DNA of 64,000 nucleotides, taken from positions 1 to 64,000 of the forward strand of contig CAWIXS010000026.1 in NCBI GenBank assembly GCA_963840075.1, read 5' to 3'. Of this stretch, positions 44,553-54,894 are shown piece by piece. Positions within the stretch are counted from its first letter, which is position 1. Every line of letters starts with the position of its first letter. Source of the stretch: AWTP1-13 sp963840075 (GTDB taxonomy: Bacteria > Pseudomonadota > Alphaproteobacteria > Rhizobiales > Hyphomicrobiaceae). Position numbers and translations under genes: made by a program. The notes under the pieces were generated by a model. The model was not told where the DNA came from. It worked only from the letters and a program-made list of their open reading frames with translations, and did no database searches.

Positions 44553-45464
44553 ATGCCTTTCACCTATCATGTCCTCAACGTCTTCACCGACCGGCGCTTC
44601 GGCGGCAATCCCCTCGGCGTGGTGCTGGAGGCCGACAGCCTGGACACGGCGCGCATGCAGGCGATCGCGCGCGAGTTCAACCTGTCGGAGACCGTGTTCG
44701 TCCTGCAGCCGCAGAATGCGGCGCACACCGCGCGCGTGCGCATCTTCACGCCCGCGGCCGAGCTTCCCTTCGCCGGTCATCCGACGGTCGGGACCGGCGC
44801 GCTGCTGGCCGAGCTGCGCGCGCCGGAGCCCGCCGGGCCCGGCGACGCGCTGGTCGTCCTGGAGGAGGAGATCGGCATCGTCCGCGTGGGCGTGCGCCTG
44901 CGGCCGGGCGCCCCTCCGCATGCCGAGTTCGACGCCCCGAAGCTGCCCGCCGATGCCGGAACGCTGCCGCCGTCCGACCGGCTCGCCGCCGCGCTCGGCC
45001 TGATCCCCGCCGAGATCGGCTTCGAGAACCACCGTCCCACGAAATACACGGCCGGCATGGCCTTCGCCTTCGTGCCGGTGGCCTCGCTCGACGCCATCGC
45101 CAAGGCGCGCGTCGCCCCGATGCACTGGGACGCGGCGCTGAAAGGCCTGGGCCTTGCGGGCGCCTTTCTCTACTGCCGGCAGACCGTGCACACCACGTCG
45201 AGCTTCCACGCACGCATGTTTGCGCCCGACTTCGGCATCGCGGAGGACCCGGCCACGGGCTCGGCGGCGGCCGCCTTCGCCGGCGTCGTGCACCGCTTCG
45301 ATGCGCCGCCCGACGGGGTGCACAGGCGCACCATCGAGCAGGGCTACGAGATGGGTCGCCCGAGCGCCATCTCCCTCACCATGGAGGTCGGGCAGGGCAA
45401 GCTTCTCACGGTACGCATCGGCGGGCAGGCGGTGCGCGTGGCCGAGGGCAGGATCGAGGCGTGA
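44553..45464 (+). CDS. PhzF family isomerase-like protein
   Basis: A 303-residue protein of the diaminopimelate-epimerase-like PhzF family. Conserved parts are LNVFTDRRFGGNPLGVVLEA, the active-site glutamate in EFNLSETVFVLQ, PFAGHPTVGTGALLAEL in the first lobe, and IAEDPATGSAAAAFAGVVHR in the second. In phenazine producers PhzF isomerises DHHA; no other phenazine gene is present here, so the substrate is unknown. The ATG at 44553 is the family-like start (MPFTYHVLNVFTDRRFGG). Confidence 0.85.
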   Translation: MPFTYHVLNVFTDRRFGGNPLGVVLEADSLDTARMQAIAREFNLSETVFVLQPQNAAHTARVRIFTPAAELPFAGHPTVGTGALLAELRAPEPAGPGDALVVLEEEIGIVRVGVRLRPGAPPHAEFDAPKLPADAGTLPPSDRLAAALGLIPAEIGFENHRPTKYTAGMAFAFVPVASLDAIAKARVAPMHWDAALKGLGLAGAFLYCRQTVHTTSSFHARMFAPDFGIAEDPATGSAAAAFAGVVHRFDAPPDGVHRRTIEQGYEMGRPSAISLTMEVGQGKLLTVRIGGQAVRVAEGRIEA

Positions 45465-45505
45465 CGATCCGTGGGGTGCAATGCGGTGAAGCAGCATCGC
45501 AGCGA

Positions 45506-45583
45506 AGCACCCTCTCCTCGACCGGCACCGATTGTGGCGAGGTCGGCTCGTTGCGATCGCGCTCCGCACGACTGCACTCTGCG
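45506..45583. repeat. Dispersed repeat, copy A (GGCGAGGTCGGCTCG family)
   Basis: This segment between the PhzF and pyrG stop codons shares the block GGCGAGGTCGGCTCG and a following CGCGCTCCGCACGA with 53438-53512, including similar flanks (ACCCTCTCC...). The similarity covers about 75 bases with scattered changes. Both copies lie at gene ends. Confidence 0.6.
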
Positions 45584-47212
<1,629 letters not shown>

Positions 47213-47291
47213 GGAGTTGCAGAATACATCGCCGGGTGACGATTCGGAGCGTGTCATTTTCGCAATCCCACGGCCTTTTCGTCGCGGGGAA

Positions 47292-47378
47292 GGTGTCAGA
47301 CCCTCCGGCTCTGACACCATTGCTCCAACCGAGGTTGCGGAAAACGGTATCGGCCCCGGAGCCGGAGGATCTGACACC
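47292..47378. repeat. Palindromic element, composite, intergenic
   Basis: GGTGTCAGA/TCTGACACC form a short inner palindrome (47292-47318). A farther arm, GCCGGAGGATCTGACACC (47361-47378), pairs with GGTGTCAGACCCTCCGGC with one mismatch. The element spans the gap between pyrG and the aldolase fusion and looks like a partial duplication of the family unit. Confidence 0.6.
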
Positions 47379-47380
47379 AG

Positions 47381-49495
47381 CTACCTCAGCGCCGCGGCGA
47401 TGTTGCCGCCGTCCACCGTCGCGATGTGCCCCGTGGTGGCGCGCGCCTCGGCCAGCGCCACGAACGCCTGGGCCACGTCGGCTGCGGTGACCTCCCGCTT
47501 CAGAAGGTTGCCGCCCATGTACTCGGCCTCGCTCGAGCCTCGCGCCCTGGCGCGGCTCGCCACCATCGCGTCGGTCAGGAGGCCGGTGCGGATGCGGTCG
47601 GCATTGACGCCGTTGGAACGGATGCCGGCCGCGCCGTAGTCGACGGCATACTGGCGCATGAGCGCGAGCGTGGCCGCCTTGGGCAGGCCGTAGGGCCCGA
47701 AGTCCGGCCCCGGGTTCACCGCCTGCTTGGAGACGTTGAACAGCAGCACGCCGCCCGTGCCCTGCGCGAGCATGATGCGCACCGCCTCCTGCGCCACCGC
47801 CTGGTGCGCGAAGAAGTTGAGCTCGAAGCTGGAGCGCAGCACCTCGTCGGCAACCTCGCCGATCCGGCCCTGCCACGCCGCGCCGGCGTTGGACACCACG
47901 ATATCGACGCCGCCGAAGCGCTCGGCAACGCGGGCAAAGGCGCCGCGCACCTGGGCGCGATCGGTCACATCGCAGGCCAGGCCGAGGCCGCCCGCTTGCT
48001 TGGCAGCAGCCGCTGCAGCCGCCGCTTCGTCCACATCGAGCACGGCGACCGCCGCGCCCTCGGCGGCGAGCGCCTCGGCGGTGGCAAGTCCGATGCCGCT
48101 GCCGCCGCCGGTCACCACCGCAACCTGCCCCGTGAACACCTTGGCGCCCGCGCCCTCGAGCTTGGCCTGCTCCAGGCTCCAGTATTCCACGTCGAACAGG
48201 TCGGCCTCGCCCAGGGCCTCGTAGCGCCCGATTGCCTCCGCATCGGTGACGACGCGGACGGTGTTCTCGGCGAGGTCCGCGGCAATCGCCGCGTCCCTGG
48301 CCGTGGCGCCTGCGCCGAAGAGGCCGACGCCCGGCACCAGCACCACGCGCGGGCTCGCGTCGAGCTTGGTCTTGATGCCGCCGACGCGCGCGTTCTGGCG
48401 CGCGAACATGGCATCGTAGCGCGCCACGTAGGCCGCCACCGCCTCGCGCACGGCGTCGGCGAAGCCGTCGAGCCTGCCCGCCTCGGGTGCGGGCACGATC
48501 AGCGGAAAATTCTTCGTCCGGATGATGTGGTCGGGCGTCACCACGCCGCGCTGGGCGTAGCCGGCGAGGTCCGCGCCGTCGACATAGTTGCGGATGACGT
48601 CACTGGTGCGGAAGTCGAGGATGAAGCGCTTCGGCTCCCCGCCGGCATCGGCCGGCCTCACGGCCACGGCTCCGCGCAGGATCGGGGCAATCTCTGCGGG
48701 CGAGGCGCAGACGGGGTCAAACCCCTCGCCTGTACCAGCGAGATTCTGTTCGACGTTGGAGGCGAGGGGTCTGACCCCGACCGCCGCCGCGAACACGTTG
48801 CGCCGGCCCCTGGCGAGGCGGGCCTCGGCCCGCGACACGTGGGCAATCATGCGCTCGTAGGCCTCGCGCGCCTCCGCGCCGAAGGTGAAGATGCCGTGCT
48901 TGGCGAGGATCAGCCCCTCCACGTCGGGCTTGGCCTCGTAGACCTCGGCCGCCAGCTTGGCGAGGCCGAAGCCGGGGATCACGTAGGGCACGAGCCCGAT
49001 GCTGCGGTCCCAGACCTCCGCCACCAGCTCCTCCCCATTGGGCTGGTCGACGAGGCTCAGCACCGCCGCCGCATGCGTGTGGTCCACGAACTTGTGCGGC
49101 AGGAAGGCGTGCAGCAGGGTCTCCACCGACGGATTGGGCGCGCGTGCGTCGATGAGGTTCACGCGCTGGAAGTTGACCATGTCCTCGTCGGCGAGAGCAT
49201 CGAGCCGCCGCAGCTCCCTGAGCGGCGCGAGCTTCACGGCGGGCAGCCCTGCGGGCTCGATGGCGCCCATGCCCCAGCCCGAGCCCTTGACGCACAGCAC
49301 CTCGTGTGTCTCGCCCAGCAGGTCCGCCATCTCGGTCTTGACCGACGTGTTGCCGCCCCCGTGCAGCACGAGCAGCGGGTCCGAGCCCAGGAGGCGGGTG
49401 GTATAGGTGCGCAGCGCCAGGTCGCGGCTCACCCCGGACCTGGCATAAGCCTCCACCGCGCGCTCGGCGTCGGCGTCCCTCCAGCGGCTCTGCAT
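47381..49495 (-). CDS. Bifunctional class II aldolase / short-chain dehydrogenase (RhaD-like)
   Basis: A 704-residue fusion of the RhaD/YuxG type. Residues 1 to about 240 and beyond form a class II aldolase (LLVLHGGGNTSVKTEMADLL, VCVKGSGWGM-like, DHTHAAAVLSLVDQPNGEEL, ILAKHGIFTFGAEAREAYER; zinc His-xx-His visible). The C-terminal 250 residues are an SDR (VAVVTGGGSGIGLATAEALA, VSNAGAAWQGRIGEV, NVSKQAV, YGLPKAATLALMRQYAVDYG). Homologues split rhamnulose-1-phosphate or related sugars and oxidise the lactaldehyde. A 68-bp palindromic element sits in frame at residues 239-261, outside both active sites. No rhamnose genes are adjacent, so the sugar is uncertain. Confidence 0.85.
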   Translation of the reverse strand: MQSRWRDADAERAVEAYARSGVSRDLALRTYTTRLLGSDPLLVLHGGGNTSVKTEMADLLGETHEVLCVKGSGWGMGAIEPAGLPAVKLAPLRELRRLDALADEDMVNFQRVNLIDARAPNPSVETLLHAFLPHKFVDHTHAAAVLSLVDQPNGEELVAEVWDRSIGLVPYVIPGFGLAKLAAEVYEAKPDVEGLILAKHGIFTFGAEAREAYERMIAHVSRAEARLARGRRNVFAAAVGVRPLASNVEQNLAGTGEGFDPVCASPAEIAPILRGAVAVRPADAGGEPKRFILDFRTSDVIRNYVDGADLAGYAQRGVVTPDHIIRTKNFPLIVPAPEAGRLDGFADAVREAVAAYVARYDAMFARQNARVGGIKTKLDASPRVVLVPGVGLFGAGATARDAAIAADLAENTVRVVTDAEAIGRYEALGEADLFDVEYWSLEQAKLEGAGAKVFTGQVAVVTGGGSGIGLATAEALAAEGAAVAVLDVDEAAAAAAAAKQAGGLGLACDVTDRAQVRGAFARVAERFGGVDIVVSNAGAAWQGRIGEVADEVLRSSFELNFFAHQAVAQEAVRIMLAQGTGGVLLFNVSKQAVNPGPDFGPYGLPKAATLALMRQYAVDYGAAGIRSNGVNADRIRTGLLTDAMVASRARARGSSEAEYMGGNLLKREVTAADVAQAFVALAEARATTGHIATVDGGNIAAALR
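48712..48779. repeat. Palindromic element inserted in frame in the aldolase fusion
   Basis: Arms CGGGGTCAAACCCCTCGCC and GGCGAGGGGTCTGACCCCG (19 bases, one mismatch) enclose 30 bases. In the gene it encodes VGVRPLASNVEQNLAGTGEG followed by FDPV, which breaks the conserved flow between FAAA and CASPAEIAPIL. Same unit as at 14216 (both 68 bases). Confidence 0.85.
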
Positions 49496-49634
49496 CCATT
49501 GTCCTCGACGGCAAACGGCCGGCACGGCCGATCTACATAGTGCACGCCGGGACGATGTCCAAATCGACGGACGCCAATGACGCCGCTGCGGCGTCCTGCA
49601 ACGCAAGCCAGAACGTGGGTGAGCCGAGAAGACA

Positions 49635-49672
49635 GGGGATGCGGCCGCCTCCGTGGGCAAGACCGCATCCCC
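49635..49672 (-). terminator. Hairpin downstream of the small exported Arg/Gly-rich protein gene
   Basis: GGGGATGCGG and CCGCATCCCC form a perfect 10-base stem with an 18-base loop, 15 bases after the stop of the minus-strand gene at 49688. No T-run is present. Confidence 0.5.
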
Positions 49673-49687
49673 GAGACGAGCCGTGGC

Positions 49688-50128
49688 TCAGTGCCTGCAG
49701 TCGCGGAACCGGCGCCACCAGTAGCGGCTGCCGGTCTCGAGCGCCCGCTGCCTCAGCCAGCCGCAGCCGGCGCGGTAGCCGTAGCCCGGCCTCGCCTCGA
49801 AGCCGCGCCGGCCACCGTAGCGGCGGATGTCCCGATCGCCGCGCCACTCGCCGCGATCGCCGCGGCGCCCCTCGCGACCGCCGTCGATGTAGCCGCGGGA
49901 GCGCGGCCCCATGCGCGGACGGTCCCCGCGCGTGCCGCGCTCCTCGGAGCGCATCTTGCTTCTTTCCATGCCCTGGCCGGAACCGGGGGACATCTGCTGC
50001 ACCTTGTGGACCGCGCCCGGATTGTCGGCCTGGCCCCCCAGAGGACGCGACGCAGCGGGCTCCATGCTCGAGCCGATGGCCAGCACGGAAGCTGCCATCG
50101 TCGCCACAAGCAAGATTCGCATGGGCAT
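49688..50128 (-). CDS. Small exported Arg/Gly-rich protein
   Basis: A 146-residue protein with a signal peptide (MPMRILLVATMAASVLAIGS, likely cut near AASRP). The mature part is very rich in Arg and Gly (RGDRPRMGPRSRGYIDGGRE, then repeated RGDR units) and ends with aromatic residues and two cysteines (ETGSRYWWRRFRDCRH). GAGGAG eight bases upstream sets the start at 50128. Such proteins are common and uncharacterised in Hyphomicrobiales; a periplasmic location is inferred. Confidence 0.6.
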   Translation of the reverse strand: MPMRILLVATMAASVLAIGSSMEPAASRPLGGQADNPGAVHKVQQMSPGSGQGMERSKMRSEERGTRGDRPRMGPRSRGYIDGGREGRRGDRGEWRGDRDIRRYGGRRGFEARPGYGYRAGCGWLRQRALETGSRYWWRRFRDCRH

Positions 50129-50440
50129 TCTCCTCGTTGGCTGCTCGTGAAACCCCTGCGGCTGCAGGGGACGGCGGTCAACGCCGGCCATATTCGGGCG
50201 TTCCGAGGTTCCGCCCGCCTTTCCGGCAGGGAAGTGAATCGGTGAACCGCTGAGGTGAATCGGTGAATCGGCGCTCGAGCCCGTGGTTACCGGTGCAGGG
50301 CTTCCGGCAGGCGGGGAGGCGTGCATCGGCGCAAAGCCGCGGCGGCGTTGCCGCATTGGCGCCCTACCTGCGGGTCAAGGTGCCGAATCGTGTGCTCGAG
50401 TCCTCGTCGGAAGCGTGGAAACGGAGCAAGGGGGTCTACC

Positions 50441-50701
50441 ATGCACAACGTTCTGAAGGCCGGCGTGTTCGCCGCGGCGCTGGCGGCGGCTGTGGCCGCT
50501 GCGCCGATGGCGGCCGAGGCAGGCAAGGCGGAAGGCGTCGGCATCGGCGCCGGGGCCGGGGCCATCGTCGCGGGGCCCGTGGGGGCCGTCGTCGGCGGGG
50601 TGATCGGCTACAAGGTCGGCGGGCCCAACATCTTCAGGGGCAAGCGCGCCCGCCGCTGCTGGCGCAACGACCGCGGCCAGCGCCGCTGCGCGCGGCGCTG
50701 A
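50441..50701 (+). CDS. Small exported glycine-zipper protein
   Basis: An 86-residue protein: signal peptide (MHNVLKAGVFAAALAAAVAA, cut near AEA), then a glycine-zipper segment (GVGIGAGAGAIVAGPVGAVV, GGVIGYKVGG) and a basic tail (GKRARRCWRNDRGQRRCARR) with two cysteines. Glycine-zipper proteins often associate with the outer membrane. GGAGCAAGGGG precedes the start at 50441. The upstream part of the frame is not conserved. Confidence 0.6.
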   Translation: MHNVLKAGVFAAALAAAVAAAPMAAEAGKAEGVGIGAGAGAIVAGPVGAVVGGVIGYKVGGPNIFRGKRARRCWRNDRGQRRCARR

Positions 50702-50710
50702 CAGCCGCCC

Positions 50711-51508
50711 TCAAGTCCCCAGGTAGGCGCGCTGGACGGCGGGGTCGGCGCGGATCTCGGCGGGGGTGCCCTCCGACAGGATGGCGCCGTTGTGCATGAC
50801 GGTGATGCGGCCGGCAAGCCGCATCACCACGTCCATGTTGTGCTCGATCAGGAGCACCGTCGCCTCGCCGGCGACGGTGCGCACGAGGTCGCAGAAGCCG
50901 GCGATCTCGGCGTCGGACAGCCCCTGCGTCGGCTCGTCGAGGATCAGGAGCCTGGGCGCCAGCGCCAGCCCCATCGCGATCTCCAACAGCCGCTGATGCC
51001 CGTACGCCAAGGTTGATGCTCTCGCGTCCCGCCTGTCGGCGAGGCCGACACGGGCGAGCGCCTCGCCGACGCGGGCCTCCAGCTCGGCTGACGGGGTCAG
51101 ACCCCTTGCCTCCATCGCTGCGGCATTGGGCCGGGCCGCCGGTGCAAGGGGTCTGACCCCGCCCCGCCTGACCCCGCCCCGCCAACGCATGCTGCTCTGC
51201 GCGGCCAGCGCCACGTTGTCGAACACCGACAGGTTGCCGTAGATCGAGGTGATCTGAAACGTGTAGGCGATGCCGAGGCCGACGCGCCGGTGCGCCGGCA
51301 GGTCGGTGATGTCGCGGCCCTCGAAGAGGATGCGCCCCGCCGTCGGCGCGATGCGGCCGCAGACGAGCCCGACGAACGTGCTCTTGCCCGCGCCGTTGGG
51401 GCCGATGATGGCGCGCACCTCGCCCTCGCCGAGCTCGAAGTCGACGTTGTCGACGGCGCGCAGGCCGCCGAAATGGCGGCTCAGGCCGTGGGTCGACAGC
51501 AGCGTCAC
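50711..51508 (-). CDS. livG: Branched-chain-type ABC transporter ATP-binding protein (LivG)
   Basis: A 265-residue ATPase of the HAAT importer family. Walker A is in IIGPNGAGKSTFVGLVCGRI, the Q-loop in GIAYTFQITSIYGNLSVFDN, the signature is LAYGHQRLLEIAMGLALAPR, and Walker B is in LLILDEPTQGLSDAEI. The C-terminal VMHNGAILSEGTPAEIRADP then VQRAYLG is typical of LivG/LivF. Residues about 114-141 (GVRPLAPAARPN...RGLTPS) come from an inserted palindromic element in a variable surface region. The GTG start overlaps the livM stop (GTGA). The partner LivF is not adjacent. Confidence 0.92.
   Translation of the reverse strand: MTLLSTHGLSRHFGGLRAVDNVDFELGEGEVRAIIGPNGAGKSTFVGLVCGRIAPTAGRILFEGRDITDLPAHRRVGLGIAYTFQITSIYGNLSVFDNVALAAQSSMRWRGGVRRGGVRPLAPAARPNAAAMEARGLTPSAELEARVGEALARVGLADRRDARASTLAYGHQRLLEIAMGLALAPRLLILDEPTQGLSDAEIAGFCDLVRTVAGEATVLLIEHNMDVVMRLAGRITVMHNGAILSEGTPAEIRADPAVQRAYLGT
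51092..51161. repeat. Palindromic element inserted in frame in livG
   Basis: Perfect 18-base arms CGGGGTCAGACCCCTTGC and GCAAGGGGTCTGACCCCG enclose 34 bases. It is translated as GVRPLAPAARPNAAAMEARG then LTPS in LivG. Just 5' of it on the same strand, GGGCGGGGTCAGGCGGGGCG is a partial further copy of the arm. Confidence 0.87.
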
Positions 51509-52503
51509 GGCAGCCACGGCGCTATCCTCTCGCGCAGAGTGCCGAGCAGCCCCTTGGGAAACCAGACGACCAGCACCAGGAGGGCGATGCCGACGACCAG
51601 CATGTAGGCGGAGGTCTGCCCGCTCGTCACGTCGATGAGGTAGAACATGAGGAGCGTGCCGACGAGCGGGCCGAGCACGGTGCCGGCGCCGCCGAGCAGC
51701 ACCCACAGCAGCGGCAGGATCGAATACTGGATCGCCGCGAAGCTGGCGCCGCCATTGGCGAACAGGAGCACATGGGCGGCGCCCGCCGCCGCGGCGACCG
51801 TGCCGGAGAGGACGAAGGCGAGGAGCTTGCTCGCCCGCGTGTCGTAGCCCAGCATGCGCGTGCGCTCCTCGTTCTCGCGGATAGCGACGAGCACGCGGCC
51901 CAAGGGCGAGCGCACCAGGGCGAGACAGCCGAGCACAGCGACGGCAAGCAGCGCCAGCGCCAGGTTGTAGCCGGCCACCGGGTTGGTGAGGTCCAGCGAC
52001 AGCCCGCCGGGCAGGGCCACGCGGCGGATACCGCCCTTGAGCGCGAAGCCGTCCTCGCCGCCGGTGAAAGGGGCGAAATAGAGCACCGTGAGATAGCCGG
52101 CCTGGGCGAACATCAAGGTGACGATCATGAAGCCGACGCCGGAGGTCCGCAGCACGATGAGGCCGACGAGAGCCGACAAGGCGAGGCCCGCGCCGATGCC
52201 GAGGAGGAGCGCCGCCGGCGCGCCGACCGAGAGGTGCAGTGCCGATAGGCCGGCGCCGTAGACGCCTGCCGCGAAGAACATGGCATGGCCGAGGCTCAGG
52301 AGGCCGGCATAGCCAAAGAGCAGATTGTAGCCGATGGCAAAGACCGCCAGCACCATGACGCGCGTCAGGCTGAGGACCGCATAGTCGCTGACAACGAGCT
52401 GGGCCGCGAGCAGCGCCGCCAGCACGCCGGCATGCACGAGCACGGCCCGGTCGGTGAGCCAGGCATAGCGTCGCAAAGGCAGGGCGGTTCCGATGCGGCT
52501 CAC
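51505..52503 (-). CDS. livM: Branched-chain-type ABC transporter permease (LivM)
   Basis: A 332-residue permease with about nine hydrophobic helices. Family marks are AIGYNLLFGYAGLLSLGHAM followed by FFAAGVYGAG, and the EAA-like loop VRSPLGRVLVAIRENEERTR, MLGYDTRASKLLAFVLSG. The last helices (YMLVVGIALLVLVVWFPKGL) are typical. The start is a GTG overlapping the livH stop by GTGA, and its own stop overlaps the livG start, so the three genes form a coupled set. The open frame upstream of 52503 is a shadow of livH. Confidence 0.92.
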   Translation of the reverse strand: MSRIGTALPLRRYAWLTDRAVLVHAGVLAALLAAQLVVSDYAVLSLTRVMVLAVFAIGYNLLFGYAGLLSLGHAMFFAAGVYGAGLSALHLSVGAPAALLLGIGAGLALSALVGLIVLRTSGVGFMIVTLMFAQAGYLTVLYFAPFTGGEDGFALKGGIRRVALPGGLSLDLTNPVAGYNLALALLAVAVLGCLALVRSPLGRVLVAIRENEERTRMLGYDTRASKLLAFVLSGTVAAAAGAAHVLLFANGGASFAAIQYSILPLLWVLLGGAGTVLGPLVGTLLMFYLIDVTSGQTSAYMLVVGIALLVLVVWFPKGLLGTLRERIAPWLP

Positions 52504-53381
52504 CGCGCCGCCTCGCCGAACAGGCCCTGCGGGCGCACCACCAGCACCAGGGCCACCAGCAGGGTCGCCAGGATCTTGGCGAGCGTGGGGGAGAAGAACG
52601 CCGAGACGATGCCGTCGCTCAGGCCCACGATCACGGCGGCCACCAGGGTACCCAGGATGCTGCCGAGCCCGCCGATGATGACGACGATGAAGGAGAACAG
52701 CAGCGGGTCGAGCCCCATCAGGTAATGCGCCTGGCGGATCGGCACGATCAGCACCGCGGCGACCGCGGCCAGCATGGCGCCCAGGGCAAACACGATGGCA
52801 TAGACGCGGTCGACCGGAATGCCGAAGGCCTGCGCGGTCTCCCGGTCGTACTGGGTCGCGCGCATGACGAGCCCGAGCCGCGTGCGCGTGAGCACGAGCC
52901 AGGCCCCGAGGAGCAGCGCCGCTGACGCCGCGACCACCACCAGCTTGTAGCCCGACCAGCCGTACCAGGGCAGCTCGATGCGGAAGCTCACCGGGGGCGG
53001 CACCGGCTGTGCGACCGGCCCGAAGAAGGTGAGGGCGAGCTGCTGGATGATGTAGAGCAGGCCGATGGTCGCAACGATGGTGGCCTCCGGATTGTAGTCG
53101 ATGCGCCTCAATACGGTGCGCTCGCACAGCAGCGCCACGGCGCCCACCACCAGCGGGGCGAGCACCAGCGCGAGGAGGAAGCCGAGAGCCGGACTGCCCG
53201 GCACGAGGCTCGAGAACCACCAGGCGAGCACGGCGCCCAGCATGAAGAATTCGCCGTGCGCCACGTTGACGACGCGCATGACGCCGAACACGAGCGACAG
53301 GCCGAGTGCCGTCAGCGCCAGGACGGCGGCCGACACCATCCCCTCCAGAACGGCGAGAAGCAGATGCGGTCCGAAGTCCAC
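52500..53381 (-). CDS. livH: Branched-chain-type ABC transporter permease (LivH)
   Basis: A 293-residue permease. Typical LivH signatures: LALTALGLSLVFGVMRVVNV, AHGEFFMLGAVLAWW, LLYIIQQLALTFFGP, the cytoplasmic loop TRLGLVMRATQYDRETAQAF followed by GIPVDRVYAIVFALGAMLAA, and FSFIVVIIGGLGSILGTLVA. The start is GTG. A dispersed repeat separates it from the binding-protein gene upstream, so the operon is interrupted by 124 bases but the direction is the same. Confidence 0.92.
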   Translation of the reverse strand: MDFGPHLLLAVLEGMVSAAVLALTALGLSLVFGVMRVVNVAHGEFFMLGAVLAWWFSSLVPGSPALGFLLALVLAPLVVGAVALLCERTVLRRIDYNPEATIVATIGLLYIIQQLALTFFGPVAQPVPPPVSFRIELPWYGWSGYKLVVVAASAALLLGAWLVLTRTRLGLVMRATQYDRETAQAFGIPVDRVYAIVFALGAMLAAVAAVLIVPIRQAHYLMGLDPLLFSFIVVIIGGLGSILGTLVAAVIVGLSDGIVSAFFSPTLAKILATLLVALVLVVRPQGLFGEAAR

Positions 53382-53419
53382 GGAGGTCTCGTTGCGTAGG
53401 GTGTCAATCGCGCGTCAGC

Positions 53420-53512
53420 GCGATTGCACCGATGCTCCCTCTCCACGGCCGACGCCGATGCTGGCGAGGTCGGCTCGGCGCAATCGCGCTCCGCACGATT
53501 GCGCCCTACAGC
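53420..53512. repeat. Dispersed repeat, copy B (GGCGAGGTCGGCTCG family)
   Basis: GGCGAGGTCGGCTCG at 53463-53477 and the following CGCGCTCCGCACGATTGC match 45536-45580 closely. The ends CGCGATTGCACC and GCGCAATCGCG hint at an inverted-repeat structure. It lies in the spacer between the binding-protein and livH genes and overlaps the very end of the former. Confidence 0.6.
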
Positions 53513-54828
53513 GGCATTTTCGTGTAGTCGGTGCTGTTCTCGTAGAGGCCGTCCTGGATCGAGGTGCGATGCACCACCTGGAGCTTCGCGCCGACCACCT
53601 GCGAGATGTTCTGGTGGCCGAACACCTGGTGCATCCGGCCGTTGAAGACCTTGTCGCCCTGCGGGTGCTCGTTGTTCTCGGGGATGGCGGTGATGGCCTC
53701 GGTGGCCTCGATCAGCTTGGCCTTGTCCTTGGGCGAGCGATAGCCGCTCGCCTCGACCGCCTGCTTGATGATGTAGAGCGTCTCCCAGCAGCCGAACATG
53801 TGCGCGTAGGTGGAGACATCCCTCGGATCGCTGACCGAGGCGCCCTCACTGTTGACGCCGACCTTCTCGCGGAAGAACCTGTCGTACGGCGACTGGTTGG
53901 CCTGGGCATAGCGCGGGAAGCCCTCCCAGAAGTAGGTGCCCTCCAGGAACTCCAGGCCGGGGCTGTTGAGCGGCACCGCCTCCAGCGAGTCGATGAAGCC
54001 GAAGATCTGCGGCCGCCTCTGCCCGAAGTGCTCGCCCAGCTCCTTGACGAAGGTCAGCACGCCCGGGCCCACCATCACGTGGTAGAGCACCTCGGTCGAC
54101 GACGGGATCCTCGGGAAGTACTTGGTGTAGGAGGTTTCCGTCGGCGGGATCGGGATCAGCTGCACGACCTCGCCCCCGCGGGCCTTGATGGCCGCCGAGA
54201 AATAGTCGCGGTGGTCGTGGCCGAAGGCATAGTCGGGGAAGATCATGGTGATCTTCTTGCCGAGCCGGTCGGCCATCCACGGCGCCATCGAGGAGACCTG
54301 CGAGCGCACATCGGTAATGCCGGGCTGGAAGGTGTAGCGGTTGAGCGCGCCCGAGGCGACGTGATAGCCCTCGCTCACCACGTAGTAGGGCAGCTTCAGT
54401 TCCCCCGCGCGCGGGGCGGCGCCCATCACCACGTGGCTGAACAGCGTACCGAAGGCGATGTCGACGCGGTGCTGGGCGGCGAATTTCTCCACCACCTCGG
54501 CGCCGCGCTTGGGATCGGTGCCGTCGTCCTCGGCGATGATCTCGACCTTGCGCCCGGCGATGCCGCCCCGGGCGTTGATCTCGGCCGCGGCCGCCCTGGT
54601 GGTGCGCTCATACCAGCGTCCGTAGGCGGCGCCGATGCCCGTGCGATGCACCTGGAAGCCGAGCCGCAGCGGCTCGGAGGTCTGGGCCTCGGCATAGCGC
54701 ACAAAGCCCGGGGCGAGCTGCGCCGCCGCGGTTGCGAGGCCAGCGGTGCCGAGGCCCTTGAGCGCGGCGCGGCGCGAGACGGCGGCGGCGCGCCTCGACG
54801 CCGCTGGGCTGTTCCTGGCATTCTTCAT
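53506..54828 (-). CDS. ABC transporter substrate-binding protein (HAAT/urea-amide type)
   Basis: A 440-residue periplasmic binding protein with a twin-arginine signal (SRRAALKGLGTAGLATAAAQ, cut near AEAQTS). The mature type I periplasmic fold reads LRLGFQVHRTGIGAAYGRWY, AAAAEINARGGIAGRKVEII, AEDDGTDPKRGAEVVEKFAA and KITMIFPDYAFGHDHRDYFS. It belongs to the branched-chain amino acid/amide class. Its place upstream of livH-livM-livG and downstream of a heterocycle-catabolism operon suggests that it binds that substrate. Start at 54828 fixed by the signal peptide. Confidence 0.88.
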   Translation of the reverse strand: MKNARNSPAASRRAAAVSRRAALKGLGTAGLATAAAQLAPGFVRYAEAQTSEPLRLGFQVHRTGIGAAYGRWYERTTRAAAAEINARGGIAGRKVEIIAEDDGTDPKRGAEVVEKFAAQHRVDIAFGTLFSHVVMGAAPRAGELKLPYYVVSEGYHVASGALNRYTFQPGITDVRSQVSSMAPWMADRLGKKITMIFPDYAFGHDHRDYFSAAIKARGGEVVQLIPIPPTETSYTKYFPRIPSSTEVLYHVMVGPGVLTFVKELGEHFGQRRPQIFGFIDSLEAVPLNSPGLEFLEGTYFWEGFPRYAQANQSPYDRFFREKVGVNSEGASVSDPRDVSTYAHMFGCWETLYIIKQAVEASGYRSPKDKAKLIEATEAITAIPENNEHPQGDKVFNGRMHQVFGHQNISQVVGAKLQVVHRTSIQDGLYENSTDYTKMPL

Positions 54829-54894
54829 GGCGATATCCCTTCTGTTGCGGCCGGGCCGGCGTTCTGCGTCCGATCGGCCAGATCCCATCCAGCG

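Noticed and set aside
47426..49540. 704-residue plus-strand frame opposite the aldolase fusion
   Set aside because: Mirror frame of a recognised gene on the other strand; no independent support.
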